A stretch of 64,000 nucleotides of DNA from positions 1 to 64,000 of the IMG/VR virus record IMGVR_UViG_3300040811_000825. The stretch is one strand, 5' to 3'. Below the pieces are notes generated by a model that was not told the DNA's origin, did not search any database, and worked only from the letters and a program-made list of their open reading frames with translations. Position 1 is the first letter of the stretch. The number at the start of each line of letters is the position of its first letter. This DNA comes from a virus. The position numbers and the translations under genes are program-made. Below, piece by piece: positions 53,860 to 61,821 of the stretch.

Positions 53860-54169
53860 ATTCCAGAATGTCCTCTACATAAAGTTTAGTAAGTTTGTCA
53901 ATGGGTTCCACCATAGTAACAATCCATTCCATAGTGATTGGAATTACAGGATCTTTTGAAAGAGGAACCCATGGATAGAATTTGATCTGATATGCGTTCT
54001 TTCGTTTTTCTTCAGTCGTTTCATCATCCTCAACTGGAGTATAGTTAGCCATTTTAACTACACACGGTCTATTGAGAAAATATCCAACGACTTTATCTTC
54101 AACAACCATCTCTTGAACATCTGCGACGAGATCTTCTCCAGACTTCAGAACCAACAATTTAATAGTCAT
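53789..54169 (-). CDS. Sm-like protein with acidic tail
   Basis: The 126-residue protein starts MTIKLLVLKSGEDLVADVQE, then NRPCVVKM and YQIKFYPWVPLSKDPVIPIT, and ends in an Asp/Ser-rich tail (DSSVDDESDSDQSD). LLVLKSGEDLVADV matches the Sm1 strand pattern of the cyanophage Sm-like family. It follows the fused terminator/promoter at 54191-54244. The acidic tail is the part that overlaps the next gene. Confidence 0.7.
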   Translation of the reverse strand: MTIKLLVLKSGEDLVADVQEMVVEDKVVGYFLNRPCVVKMANYTPVEDDETTEEKRKNAYQIKFYPWVPLSKDPVIPITMEWIVTMVEPIDKLTKLYVEDILEYGKRTETDQDSSVDDESDSDQSD

Positions 54170-54190
54170 AGTCAGTATTTACCTCTGAGC

Positions 54191-54219
54191 ATTCTAACAA
54201 TAAAAAAGAGGGGCGTCAA
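54191..54219 (-). promoter_or_regulatory. Sigma70 promoter with -35 in a terminator arm
   Basis: TTGACG (54219-54214), 17 bp, TAGAAT (54196-54191) on the minus strand; the -35 box is in the descending arm of the terminator hairpin. GTAAATAC lies just after it as a weak late element. Drives the Sm-like genes and perhaps gp43. Confidence 0.7.
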
Positions 54220-54244
54220 CTGGATTTGGCCAGTTGCCCCTCCG
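54202..54244 (-). terminator. Terminator after the Hsp20 gene
   Basis: Long stem GAGGGGC-AACTGG/CCAGTT-GCCCCTC (with a small internal bulge) followed by a U-run on the minus strand. Confidence 0.85.
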
Positions 54245-54270
54245 TCTGCGACGACGATATTCAATACTAT

Positions 54271-54705
54271 TTAGAACCAATCCTTACGCTGATGATGCTG
54301 CGGAACAATTCTACCAAGAGTAATAGTCAAAAGCCCATCCTCAAAAGTAACTGATCTAACTTCCGTCTCGTCACTGAGGGTCCATGCTCTAGTGAAAGAT
54401 CTTTGAGCCACTCCTCTATGGACATATTCTGTTCCAGTTTCTCCGTCTTCCCTTTGTCCTTCGACAAAGAGTTTTCCATCTTGTGTGTAGACATTTACTT
54501 GTTTCTTTTTGAATCCAGCAAGTGCTAGTTCCAGTCTAGACTCAACATTACTGACTGTCACTAGGTTGTATGGAGGATAACTAGCAGTTGTTTCGTGGAG
54601 GTCAAACACCCTGCTAAGGTAATCGTCCATACCAATACTATTCCTATTTATCTTTTCAAGCAACTTTGGCAAATCGGCTGCATGAAACTTCTGAAGGTTT
54701 CCCAT
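54271..54705 (-). CDS. Hsp20-family small heat-shock protein
   Basis: The 144-residue protein starts MGNLQKFHAADLPKLLEKIN and has the alpha-crystallin domain: PPYNLVTVSNVESRLELALAG (first strands), VNVYTQDGKLFVEGQREDGE, VHRGVAQRSFTRAWTLSDET and GLLTITLGRIVP (LxI/V element). AAAGGAG lies eight bases before the ATG at 54705, which fixes this start over one 17 codons upstream. It prevents protein aggregation. Promoter with late element just upstream. Confidence 0.92.
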   Translation of the reverse strand: MGNLQKFHAADLPKLLEKINRNSIGMDDYLSRVFDLHETTASYPPYNLVTVSNVESRLELALAGFKKKQVNVYTQDGKLFVEGQREDGETGTEYVHRGVAQRSFTRAWTLSDETEVRSVTFEDGLLTITLGRIVPQHHQRKDWF

Positions 54706-54759
54706 TTGTACTTCTCCTTTTAAAGCGAGATTTGATTGTGTGGACCCCGAAGGCATCCG

Positions 54760-54778
54760 ATATATTTATAGCATAAAA
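54760..54778 (-). promoter_or_regulatory. Extended -10/late promoter of hsp20
   Basis: TATGCTATAAATATA on the minus strand after the terminator U-run combines the TG-extended -10 with the late octamer TATAAATA. The ATG at 54705 lies about 60 bases downstream. Confidence 0.65.
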
Positions 54779-54816
54779 CAAAAAAAGGAGATACGGTAAG
54801 AACCGTACCTCCTTAT
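54779..54816 (-). terminator. Terminator after regA
   Basis: Arms AAGGAGGTACGG and CCGTATCTCCTT (one bulge) with a short loop followed by a U-run on the minus strand, about 50 bases past the regA stop. The interval 54817-54864 holds no gene. Confidence 0.85.
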
Positions 54817-54864
54817 AGGGGTTTCCGACTTTTGAAGCGACCGCACGAAAGATCGCAGTATTAT

Positions 54865-55299
54865 TTATTCGGTTTCCTGGGTCTTTCCTTTCTTACCAAT
54901 ATTATATTTCTGCTCCAGAACCCAATCTGCTTTATCCTTGTATGCCAAGACTTTGATTTGATTCAGAGGTGCAATATCAAGAACAAAATCTTCCTTGACA
55001 ATACCAATCAGGCCCCAATCAGCAAGAAGACGCACAATACGATTACGTCTCTGAACATCATTCACAGTTAGGTTGGCGTGCTTACCATCCAGGGCAAACA
55101 GTTCCTTAAAGTGGACGATGAAATACCTGCCCTGCTTGTGTAGGATATGGCAAGACTGATAGAGCTTCTTCTCTTTGCGGGATGCTACTCCAATACGGGT
55201 CAGTGTCTCACGGACTTTCAGGAAGTCATCAGGTTCATTCAAAATCACTTCGATCATTTGGTCCTGAGACCACTGTACCGTAGGTTCAACAGTACTCAT
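54865..55299 (-). CDS. regA: RegA translational repressor
   Basis: The 144-residue protein has MIEVILNEPDDFLKVRETLT, LYQSCHILHKQGRYFIVHFK and IVRLLADWGLIGIV, matching T4 RegA along most of its length. A longer N-terminal and C-terminal end are present (T4 RegA is 122 residues). It binds the ribosome-binding region of early mRNAs and stops their translation. Overlaps gp62 by four bases. Confidence 0.94.
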   Translation of the reverse strand: MSTVEPTVQWSQDQMIEVILNEPDDFLKVRETLTRIGVASRKEKKLYQSCHILHKQGRYFIVHFKELFALDGKHANLTVNDVQRRNRIVRLLADWGLIGIVKEDFVLDIAPLNQIKVLAYKDKADWVLEQKYNIGKKGKTQETE

Positions 55300-55676
55300 T
55301 TTGTTCCTCCAGTGTCAAGTCGTTTTTTAATAAAGTTAAGTTGTTCTTGTGTAAGAATTTTCAGAGCCTGAGATGCCTTCTCGTTACTATAGCCATAGTA
55401 TTGTTTGACACATTCTAAATCCTGGACTTTATCCTTTCGGAGCCAAGGAGAGAATCTCTTTCTTTTCCTCAGACTATTTAGATAAAATGAATATTGCATA
55501 TCTTTGTCAATGTGATGGTGGAGGTTCATCTCATTGGCAAACATAATACAGTCAAGGTGCCCAGAGAGACAACGATTGACAATGTATGGGGGGTATTGTT
55601 TAACGATATCGGGGTTTTCTTTAATAAGGTTTTCCTTATTAAAGTTTATTGAGTTCAACCAGTCTTTGAGTTCCAT
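55296..55676 (-). CDS. 62: Clamp-loader small subunit (gp62)
   Basis: The 126-residue protein lies between gp44-region genes and regA in the T4 core order and contains VNRCLSGHLDCIMFANEMNL and SLRKRKRFSPWLRKDKVQDL, characteristic of cyanophage gp62. It is shorter than T4 gp62. It joins gp44 to load gp45. Confidence 0.88.
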   Translation of the reverse strand: MELKDWLNSINFNKENLIKENPDIVKQYPPYIVNRCLSGHLDCIMFANEMNLHHHIDKDMQYSFYLNSLRKRKRFSPWLRKDKVQDLECVKQYYGYSNEKASQALKILTQEQLNFIKKRLDTGGTK

Positions 55677-56794
55677 TATCTAATAATTTGAATGTCATCA
55701 TCTTCTGTCCAGAGTTCAACCTTGGTCCTGAACCGACCTTCTTGCTTGAGTTTCTCATATCGCTTGGTTGCTTTCTTCTTCCACCAAGCAATGATGTTCT
55801 CCAGATAGAACTTGTCCCAGTTAGGGCCACGAACCAGTTCATCTTGCTCTTCCATAATCACTTCACGGACATTTGAATATCCATAGTCAGAGATATAGAA
55901 CCTCTTCTTCTGAGTAAGTCCGAATGCCATATTGATGACATCATTAAACTCTTTCAGTTTGTCCTCATCCTGCAGAGAGTTCTTGATGATGGAGATCATC
56001 TTAGTCTGGCGTTTCATCTTCTTAGAAGACGCTCTGTTGTCCGTCAGAGGCGTATTGTTGTTCAACAGGGTAAATCGGTCGTGGAGACGGTGAAAGACCT
56101 CCTCATGGAGCAGAGGGAGGAACTTACTCTCCGTAAGACCCTTGTACCTCATAAAGGGTTTGAGGCCATCATATTGTGAGGCATCGGTAGTAGACCCGTA
56201 GAGAGATGTTGTCTCAAAGAGAGCAATGTCCTTCTCAAAAACTTGATTGAGCGTCTCACGGGCATAGTGGGAGCAGCACAGGAGTGCCAACAGTTTGCCA
56301 CCAAGATAGTTGTATCCAAAAGGTTGTGATGGGACAATCACAAATCCCATCGCAGCATGGCGATTGAATACAGATAGATTAGGTGCCTTACCCAACCACA
56401 GGTTTCTAGGCTTCGAATTAATAGTAGGAGAACCAAAGCGAATGAATCCAAGACACCGTTGAGTATTCTTTTCAAAGATCATCCAACGAAGTTCTCTGCC
56501 AGGAATATTGCTTTCGTTGTTATGTGAAGAAACTGCCCTCAACAGATTGCCATAGTGTTCTTGTGGTACTGCCTGTTGAAAGCGAGCACCAACAAACTTA
56601 ATATCAAACTCCATCTCATTGGGATGAATATCTTCATTGAAGAACTCATCCTGAAGTGGAGTAAGTTGACTTGTCTGAGAGATGACTTCTTTTTTCACAT
56701 AACGAAGGTAATCCTCAATAGAGGAAAAGTTTTTGAAGTAATCAATAAATTCATTTGCTGCCCATACAGCATCATCCTCAGATACAATCATCAT
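55676..56794 (-). CDS. DUF4338/DruA-like protein (tentative)
   Basis: The 372-residue protein has ELRWMIFEKNTQRCLGFIRF, FNRHAAMGFVIVPSQPFGYN, KLLALLCCSHYARETLNQVF and DIALFETTSLYGSTTDASQY. This order (G.I.F, R..GF.I.P, LA..L, Y/F.....ETT) resembles the DUF4338 domain found in DruA of the Druantia defence system. The C terminus is Lys/Arg-rich. Alternatively it is just a cyanophage-conserved protein inserted between gp44 and gp62. Overlaps both neighbours by 1-4 bases. Confidence 0.5.
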   Translation of the reverse strand: MMIVSEDDAVWAANEFIDYFKNFSSIEDYLRYVKKEVISQTSQLTPLQDEFFNEDIHPNEMEFDIKFVGARFQQAVPQEHYGNLLRAVSSHNNESNIPGRELRWMIFEKNTQRCLGFIRFGSPTINSKPRNLWLGKAPNLSVFNRHAAMGFVIVPSQPFGYNYLGGKLLALLCCSHYARETLNQVFEKDIALFETTSLYGSTTDASQYDGLKPFMRYKGLTESKFLPLLHEEVFHRLHDRFTLLNNNTPLTDNRASSKKMKRQTKMISIIKNSLQDEDKLKEFNDVINMAFGLTQKKRFYISDYGYSNVREVIMEEQDELVRGPNWDKFYLENIIAWWKKKATKRYEKLKQEGRFRTKVELWTEDDDIQIIR

Positions 56795-57075
56795 AAAATA
56801 AGTTTCTTACTTGGAGTTTCAATTGGGGAAAAGATCTTCTTATAATTGTCTACGATCTCTTCTCTTGTGTCAATCAGATAAACAATATACTGCTTATCAA
56901 CTTTAATACTCTCATCTTCTTTTGAGAGAACTGACCAAGGTGCAAATCCAATCTGGCCTTGAGCACTAGGAACTGCTACAAGAGGATTTTGAACTACAAC
57001 ATAGTCATTGGTTTCTTCAACCAGAGTGAAGATTACTTCTTCACCAGTGTTCATTCGTAATACCTTAATGTCCAT
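56791..57075 (-). CDS. Sm-like beta-barrel protein
   Basis: The 94-residue protein starts MDIKVLRMNTGEEVIFTLVE, then NDYVVVQNPLVAVPSAQGQI and FAPWSVLSKEDESIKVDKQY. The pattern (V.R..TGE.VI..., NPL, PW, VPL/SKED) matches the Sm-like protein described from a cyanophage structure and the gene at 53789-54169. Four-base overlap with the DruA-like gene. Confidence 0.7.
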   Translation of the reverse strand: MDIKVLRMNTGEEVIFTLVEETNDYVVVQNPLVAVPSAQGQIGFAPWSVLSKEDESIKVDKQYIVYLIDTREEIVDNYKKIFSPIETPSKKLIL

Positions 57076-57077
57076 AA

Positions 57078-57281
57078 TCAATAAAATTTAGATTCATTTT
57101 CGAGTGTTGAGTGGAGAAGAACTCCATCAACTTTATTAAGTAGTTCCTGCATACCACTATGTAGTAGACGATATCCAGTTCCAACATATAACTGACCAAA
57201 CACAACTGCGACTGTAGCAGTTCCCCAGAAATAATAGTAGAACCTAGACTTGACTTGGGCCTTTAGTTTCCTTTTTTTCAT
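57078..57281 (-). CDS. Small membrane protein
   Basis: The 67-residue protein has a basic start (MKKRKLKAQVKSRFYYYFWG), a membrane segment (TATVAVVFGQLYVGTGYRLL) and a polar end. Overlaps the upstream gene by 38 bases. Function unknown. Confidence 0.6.
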   Translation of the reverse strand: MKKRKLKAQVKSRFYYYFWGTATVAVVFGQLYVGTGYRLLHSGMQELLNKVDGVLLHSTLENESKFY

Positions 57282-57429
57282 TATAAGTAATAATAATTTG
57301 TTTTGATGCGATTCCTTGGGAGTTTAAGGTTTCTTTGTACTCAACTCTACCGCCAAGAAGTTGGACTGCATCGCGGAGATTGTTTGAGGCAACGATTTGA
57401 TCTGCTTGTTCTTGAGTAATCCTATACAT
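57244..57429 (-). CDS. Small hypothetical protein
   Basis: The 61-residue protein starts MYRITQEQADQIVASNNLRD and has VQLLGGRVEYKETLNSQGIA followed by IIITYNEKK; a compact alpha/beta fold. ATG at 57429 overlaps the upstream gene by eight bases. Function unknown. Confidence 0.6.
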   Translation of the reverse strand: MYRITQEQADQIVASNNLRDAVQLLGGRVEYKETLNSQGIASKQIIITYNEKKETKGPSQV

Positions 57430-57607
57430 TAGTAAGTTTGTCAATGTACTGATAAATCAAACTCCACCCAAATTCATAGGTGTCACCATTCTCATCTTGA
57501 AGAAAGAATGGAATGTTTGGGTGGAAGTATTTAGCCCGATAATAATGGTTGATTACATTATAGTCATCATCCACACACCGTTCGTGTTCTAGTTGTTCTT
57601 CCGTCAT
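57422..57607 (-). CDS. Small hypothetical protein
   Basis: The 61-residue protein starts MTEEQLEHERCVDDDYNVIN and has YYRAKYFHPNIPFFLQDENG. Overlaps gp44 by four bases. Function unknown. Confidence 0.6.
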   Translation of the reverse strand: MTEEQLEHERCVDDDYNVINHYYRAKYFHPNIPFFLQDENGDTYEFGWSLIYQYIDKLTNV

Positions 57608-58548
57608 TTGAATTCACACTCCACCATAAGTTCAGTCAGGCAAGCAAGCATGTTTATTTCTTGATCTGCCACAAATGCCATTTGATACTGATACTTAGCA
57701 AGAGTAAGAACAGCAGCAGGAATACTACTCGGAGCCATGGAATCATAACAAGCATCGTAAATACGACGCAGAAGTACAGAAGTATCATTGTCCAAATTAT
57801 TGACGACCCACTTACGTACCTCAGGAAAGTCCTTTTCCTTAAGTTTCTTAACCAAGTCATTGACCTTGACATCAGAGAATGTAGCGAGGATACCTGCATC
57901 AATTTTACCTCCAGCAGAATATCGTTGACACTCATTTAAAACACGACGCCAGTCTGGGAAGTGCTTATTAATGAGTTCTACCAGGACCTTGTTATCATAT
58001 TCAACACCTTCTGTATCCAGGATTTGTTGGATGCGTTGAAAGAAGGATGCCGCAAGTTTTGGTTTGCTCTTAGAGTTACTGGAGAAATCGATACAGGCAC
58101 ATCGGGAGTGGAGTGGCTCAATGATTTTGTTTTTGAAGTTGCAGGTGAAGATGAACCTGCAGTTGCCACTAAACTCCTCAGTAAACGCCCGTAGGAGGAG
58201 TTGTACATCATTGGTTGTGTTATCTGCCTCATCAATGATGATGACTTTGTGTTTAGCAGTTGACGCAAGCGAGACGGTCGAAGCGAAGTTCTTCGCAGTG
58301 TTTCGGACAGTATCCAAGAATCGACCTTCGTCGGATCCGTTGATGACATAAACATCTACTCCAAGTTCATTACAAAGTGCTTTTGCGACAGTGGTTTTAC
58401 CACATCCAGCGGGCCCAGCCAGAAGTAAATTAGGTACTTCACCTTTATGTAGGAAGTCTTGAAAAGTCTTCTTGATATTCTCTGGGAGAATACAATCTTC
58501 AATAGTTTTGGGTCGATACTTTTCTACCCAAAGAAATTCGTCACGCAT
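57604..58548 (-). CDS. 44: Clamp-loader ATPase (gp44)
   Basis: The 314-residue AAA+ protein has VEKYRPKTIEDCILPENIKK, Walker A LLLAGPAGCGKTTVAKAL, Walker B KVIIIDEADNTTND, sensor 1 CRFIFTCNFKNKI and the SRC motif (LHSRCACIDF). It loads the gp45 clamp with gp62. The ATG at 58548 follows a U-rich stretch. Confidence 0.96.
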   Translation of the reverse strand: MRDEFLWVEKYRPKTIEDCILPENIKKTFQDFLHKGEVPNLLLAGPAGCGKTTVAKALCNELGVDVYVINGSDEGRFLDTVRNTAKNFASTVSLASTAKHKVIIIDEADNTTNDVQLLLRAFTEEFSGNCRFIFTCNFKNKIIEPLHSRCACIDFSSNSKSKPKLAASFFQRIQQILDTEGVEYDNKVLVELINKHFPDWRRVLNECQRYSAGGKIDAGILATFSDVKVNDLVKKLKEKDFPEVRKWVVNNLDNDTSVLLRRIYDACYDSMAPSSIPAAVLTLAKYQYQMAFVADQEINMLACLTELMVECEFK

Positions 58549-58563
58549 GATAAAAAAATAAAA

Positions 58564-58722
58564 TCAGTAGGTCTTCTTGATTGCCAAGAGAGTCTCAAGG
58601 GGAATCCATGCAGGATTCTCATCAGCAAACTGCACTTGAACTTCAGTAATCACTCGTTCAAGATGTTTACTATACATTTGCCTGGTGTTCAATACAGGAC
58701 TTAGAGGATTTTCTACACCCAT
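58564..58722 (-). CDS. 52-residue hypothetical protein
   Basis: ATG at 58722 overlaps the end of the preceding gene (ATGGGTGTAG). The 52 residues start MGVENPLSPVLNTRQMYSKH and form a helix plus a Pro/Trp segment (ENPAWIPLETLLAIKKTY). Fills the interval before gp44. Function unknown. Confidence 0.6.
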   Translation of the reverse strand: MGVENPLSPVLNTRQMYSKHLERVITEVQVQFADENPAWIPLETLLAIKKTY

Positions 58723-59225
58723 TCTGGTTTACGCTCAGGAATACGAAGGTAATTATCGCACACCCACGGTTTAGATGCAATATACATCTTGTAAGCCGTG
58801 AAGGTATCAATACTGGTATCAAGTTTATATTCATCAGGCATTGCCCTTGCAAAGGGTGTTACCTCATCAAGATTTCCCTCTGGAAACAACCTGAGTGCTT
58901 CTACAAGGGTCTTGTAGCAAGAATGTACCTTATCATACCTGAGAGTGTACTCATGGCACATATGAAGACCGTGCTTGATTAACCAGTAAGAATTATGAAT
59001 GCTCTCCGCAGCCCACTTAGTGCAAGGATGATTGCGGAATGCACCTTTTTCAGTTTTGTATGGTTGGCCATCAAGGCGATGGAGTTCACCATATCCATGT
59101 CCCCATTTGTCTGATGCAACGATAGATAGCATCTGACAGCACTCAAGAGGCATCTTGACAATATGCTTGTCGGGCAATACTTGAGCAGACTCCTTAGGAG
59201 ATAAACAAGTTGCGAAGATGTTCAT
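58713..59225 (-). CDS. Conserved phage protein, possible pyrimidine-dimer glycosylase-like
   Basis: The 170-residue protein starts MNIFATCLSPKESAQVLPDK and has HIVKMPLECCQMLSIVASDK, HPCTKWAAESIHNSYWLIKH and PFARAMPDEYK. The pattern M.IF....P...A....DKH.VKM.LE..Q is common to a phage family often labelled pyrimidine-dimer DNA glycosylase, although no catalytic N-terminal Thr is seen. DNA repair is therefore only a possibility. Overlaps the next gene by ten bases. Confidence 0.55.
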   Translation of the reverse strand: MNIFATCLSPKESAQVLPDKHIVKMPLECCQMLSIVASDKWGHGYGELHRLDGQPYKTEKGAFRNHPCTKWAAESIHNSYWLIKHGLHMCHEYTLRYDKVHSCYKTLVEALRLFPEGNLDEVTPFARAMPDEYKLDTSIDTFTAYKMYIASKPWVCDNYLRIPERKPEWV

Positions 59226-59473
59226 GATAAAAGTTTGCTAATGCTGATAGCAAGAAGGAATGATAACATTATAACCACATCCCAAGACTTTGTGCGGACA
59301 AAGTAAGGGATTGAAATAAAGTCGGCAATGAAGTTGATGATAACTCCTGCCAACACATTTACATGGAGAATAATGAAGTAGGCAACAATGACTCCAATGC
59401 TGCCTATGATTCTGAGGGGAATATCAACCGAAACTTGAGTCGGGTTCCAACGCGATGTAATAAGTGAGTTCAT
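59222..59473 (-). CDS. Multi-pass small membrane protein
   Basis: From MNSLITSRWNPTQVSVDIPL the 83-residue protein has three hydrophobic helices (RIIGSIGVIVAYFIILHVNV; GVIINFIADFISIPYFV; WDVVIMLSFLLAISISKLL). The plan of three short helices recalls SemiSWEET-like transporters but no signature is certain. ATG at 59473 overlaps gp45 by 50 bases. Function unknown. Confidence 0.6.
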   Translation of the reverse strand: MNSLITSRWNPTQVSVDIPLRIIGSIGVIVAYFIILHVNVLAGVIINFIADFISIPYFVRTKSWDVVIMLSFLLAISISKLLS

Positions 59474-60092
59474 GATTCTTACTTTCAAAGCGGGAGAGTA
59501 GTTTTTTAGATACAACAACTTCATAAGTTCCAGGGAGAATCTTGATGTTCTCTACTTTAAAGTTAAAGCAGAACTCGGAATCAGTTTCACCAACAATCTC
59601 TTCATGTGTATTAGAGGTATCATTCTTCTTGTCGTGAACAACAAGTTTGACAACTCCAGCTTCACCAATAACAGACAGGTCAGGAACCTGATAGATTGCT
59701 GCTGCTTTCATCAAAGTACCAAGAACCTGAGTGTCAAGTTCAAAGCATACATCCTCAGAAGGAAGAGTGATGGATTTCTCAGGTGGGCTGACAATCACGT
59801 TGGGATCAGCAAAGAAGAAACGATTACGCTTCTTGCCTTCACGAATCAAGAGATATTCGTTGTTGCTGAAGTCCAATTCAGGATTGACGTGAAGAGAAGA
59901 GATGGCATTCAGGAACTGGTTCAGGTCATAGATACCAAAGTCCTTAGGAAACTCTTCAGGGACTTTTGCTTCTGCGAGAATATTCTTCATCACAGAAATG
60001 GTGCGAATACAATCACCTTCCTTAATCAGAATAGATTGATTGATGGAAGAGAAGTTCTTGAGCAGGTTAATAGTTTTATCAGATAGTTTCAT
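59424..60092 (-). CDS. 45: Sliding clamp (gp45)
   Basis: The 222-residue protein starts MKLSDKTINLLKNFSSINQS and follows T4 gp45: MKNILAEAKVPEEFPKDFGI, YDLNQFLNAISSLHVNPELD, and the C-terminal VEVVVSKKLLSRF region (EVVVSKKLLSRFESKNHELT). It forms the trimeric ring for gp43 and, in T4, also activates late transcription with gp33/gp55. ATG at 60092; overlaps the membrane gene at its end. Confidence 0.95.
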   Translation of the reverse strand: MKLSDKTINLLKNFSSINQSILIKEGDCIRTISVMKNILAEAKVPEEFPKDFGIYDLNQFLNAISSLHVNPELDFSNNEYLLIREGKKRNRFFFADPNVIVSPPEKSITLPSEDVCFELDTQVLGTLMKAAAIYQVPDLSVIGEAGVVKLVVHDKKNDTSNTHEEIVGETDSEFCFNFKVENIKILPGTYEVVVSKKLLSRFESKNHELTYYIALEPDSSFG

Positions 60093-60094
60093 AA

Positions 60095-60640
60095 TCACTG
60101 GTTGTAGGTTTCACGTTGAGCGTTCTTGTCGTTGAAATGCATCAGAAGCACAGCATAGTGCAGAATCTTCATAATGTCACGACGTGCAGTGCCTTTCTTA
60201 TCATAACGAGAGGCATACTTGAGGATATTACTACGGCAGAAGGATTCTCCATCACCACAAGCTTCAATCAGATCAAGTGTTTGGACAGCATCATCACCAG
60301 CAGAATAATGCTGATTGTATGTTGTAGAAATATAGTCAGTCAGTTCTTTGATAATCCGCTCTTCACTATACTTAAAGCGATTAGGATTCTTGCTAGTAGT
60401 CATATCAAGGTCAAAAGAAATAGTATCAGTACCATAGGTTCCAAAAAAATCCATTGGAACCGCTTGTGCTGCTTGGAAAGAGATAGTGTCTGTTCCCTCT
60501 CCACCGTAGATTACAGTGTCACCACCAAGGGTAATTGTATCATTGATACTGGTGGTAAAGGCAATTGTATCTTGAGCAGCAACACCAGGGTTACCTGTTA
60601 CACTGAATCCATCTTCTGCCCAGTAGTCTTGATTAGTCAT
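60095..60640 (-). CDS. DUF3310-domain protein
   Basis: From MTNQDYWAEDGFSVTGNPGV the 181-residue protein has a repetitive Gly/Asp/Thr middle (IAFTTSINDTITLGGDTVIY, GGEGTDTISFQAAQ) and a C-terminal DUF3310 domain: LDLIEACGDGESFCRSNILK and YASRYDKKGTARRDIMKILH. DUF3310 proteins are sometimes called nucleotide-kinase-like, unproven. Expressed from the promoter at 60680-60708 with gp45. Confidence 0.75.
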   Translation of the reverse strand: MTNQDYWAEDGFSVTGNPGVAAQDTIAFTTSINDTITLGGDTVIYGGEGTDTISFQAAQAVPMDFFGTYGTDTISFDLDMTTSKNPNRFKYSEERIIKELTDYISTTYNQHYSAGDDAVQTLDLIEACGDGESFCRSNILKYASRYDKKGTARRDIMKILHYAVLLMHFNDKNAQRETYNQ

Positions 60641-60679
60641 GTTCAAATCATCAAATAAAAGGATCAAGAGTTTGTTGTT

Positions 60680-60708
60680 ATTATATCAGAGAATCTCTGA
60701 TTGGTCAA
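60680..60708 (-). promoter_or_regulatory. Sigma70 promoter of the gp45 operon with dyad in spacer
   Basis: TTGACC (60708-60703), 17 bp, TATAAT (60685-60680) on the minus strand. The inverted repeat ATCAGAG-ATT-CTCTGAT (60685-60701) fills the spacer; it also contains the cobS stop codon. It may be an operator. Confidence 0.65.
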
Positions 60709-61798
60709 TGGGAGAAAATTCTTTCATTGCATCTTCGTCAAGTGTGGGAAGATTGAATTCTGCATCAACTTTATCATACAGTTCCAGGAATGCTTGCTTG
60801 GTTTCATCATCAAAACGATTCACACAGACCTGAATAGCCTTTGCCTTATCACCAAAGATGTTGAATGCTTTGGCGATATGAACCAGACGACGAGTGGAGA
60901 TAACTTCATCAATGCCACCATCATAGAAGGTCTTGCGGATGATGTCTGCCCAGTCTGCCAGACGCTTGCAGAAGTCAGCATCATCACAGAGACCAGAGAG
61001 AATCTTCTCTTCAGTCTTGGCAGTCGGATACTCCTGCTCAAAAGTCACAGGGAACCGCTCAAGGAAGGCTTCGTTGAGCACATTAGTTCCAATGAATCGT
61101 CCGTCATCGGAACCTTTGCCTTTGGTGTTAGCAGTGGCGAATACGTTGAAGCCTTCTGAGGGCGTAATGAACTTGCCAATCTTCTTGAGGAAAACTCCTT
61201 TCCCTTCAAGAATCGACTGAAGACAGAGAATTTTGTTTGAGGCAAGATCGATTTCGTCAAGGAGCAATACTGCTCCTCGTTGGAGTGCTTCAATGACTGG
61301 GCCATTGTGCCAGACGGTTTCACCATTAATAAGACGGAAACCGCCAATAAGATCATCTTCATCAGTTTCGATAGTGATGTTTACACGGATGAGTTCTCGG
61401 CCGAGTTGGGCACATGCTTGCTCAACAGAGAACGTTTTACCGTTTCCAGAAAGACCAGTGATGAACGTTGGATAGAATACACGGGACTTAATAATTTTTT
61501 TAATATCACTGAAATTGCCAAACTGGATGAAGGAATCATCTTTCTGAGGGATAAGGTTTTGCTCAACAGCAGGAATTGCTGCAGGTGCATTATAAGTTAC
61601 TTCAAGTTCTTCCACAGTATCTTGTGTTACTTCCAGGTTCCACTTACCGCGACCAACTTTATAGTCAGTCAATTTGTTGGTGACAGTCTGATAGTTAGAA
61701 TCATTCATAGCACACCAGGCACGAATGTCGGCGGCAGTCACAGACTCCCCATACACTGCCTGGAGAGAAGTGCGGATGTAGTCAGCGGACAGAGGCAT
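60686..61798 (-). CDS. cobS: CobS-like AAA+ ATPase
   Basis: The 370-residue MoxR/CobS-family ATPase has YPTFITGLSGNGKTFSVEQA (Walker A), GAVLLLDEIDLASNKILCLQ (Walker B), GFNVFATANTKGKGSDDGRF (sensor 1) and LERFPVTFEQEYP (Arg finger region). The N-terminal part (residues 1-60) is a small helical module. In cyanophages it is labelled CobS, the ATPase subunit of cobaltochelatase for B12 synthesis. Its partner in such systems carries a VWA domain, as does the gene at 62007-64000. Confidence 0.88.
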   Translation of the reverse strand: MPLSADYIRTSLQAVYGESVTAADIRAWCAMNDSNYQTVTNKLTDYKVGRGKWNLEVTQDTVEELEVTYNAPAAIPAVEQNLIPQKDDSFIQFGNFSDIKKIIKSRVFYPTFITGLSGNGKTFSVEQACAQLGRELIRVNITIETDEDDLIGGFRLINGETVWHNGPVIEALQRGAVLLLDEIDLASNKILCLQSILEGKGVFLKKIGKFITPSEGFNVFATANTKGKGSDDGRFIGTNVLNEAFLERFPVTFEQEYPTAKTEEKILSGLCDDADFCKRLADWADIIRKTFYDGGIDEVISTRRLVHIAKAFNIFGDKAKAIQVCVNRFDDETKQAFLELYDKVDAEFNLPTLDEDAMKEFSPIDQSEIL

Positions 61799-61821
61799 TT
61801 GTCTTTTTTTGAACTGAAGTT

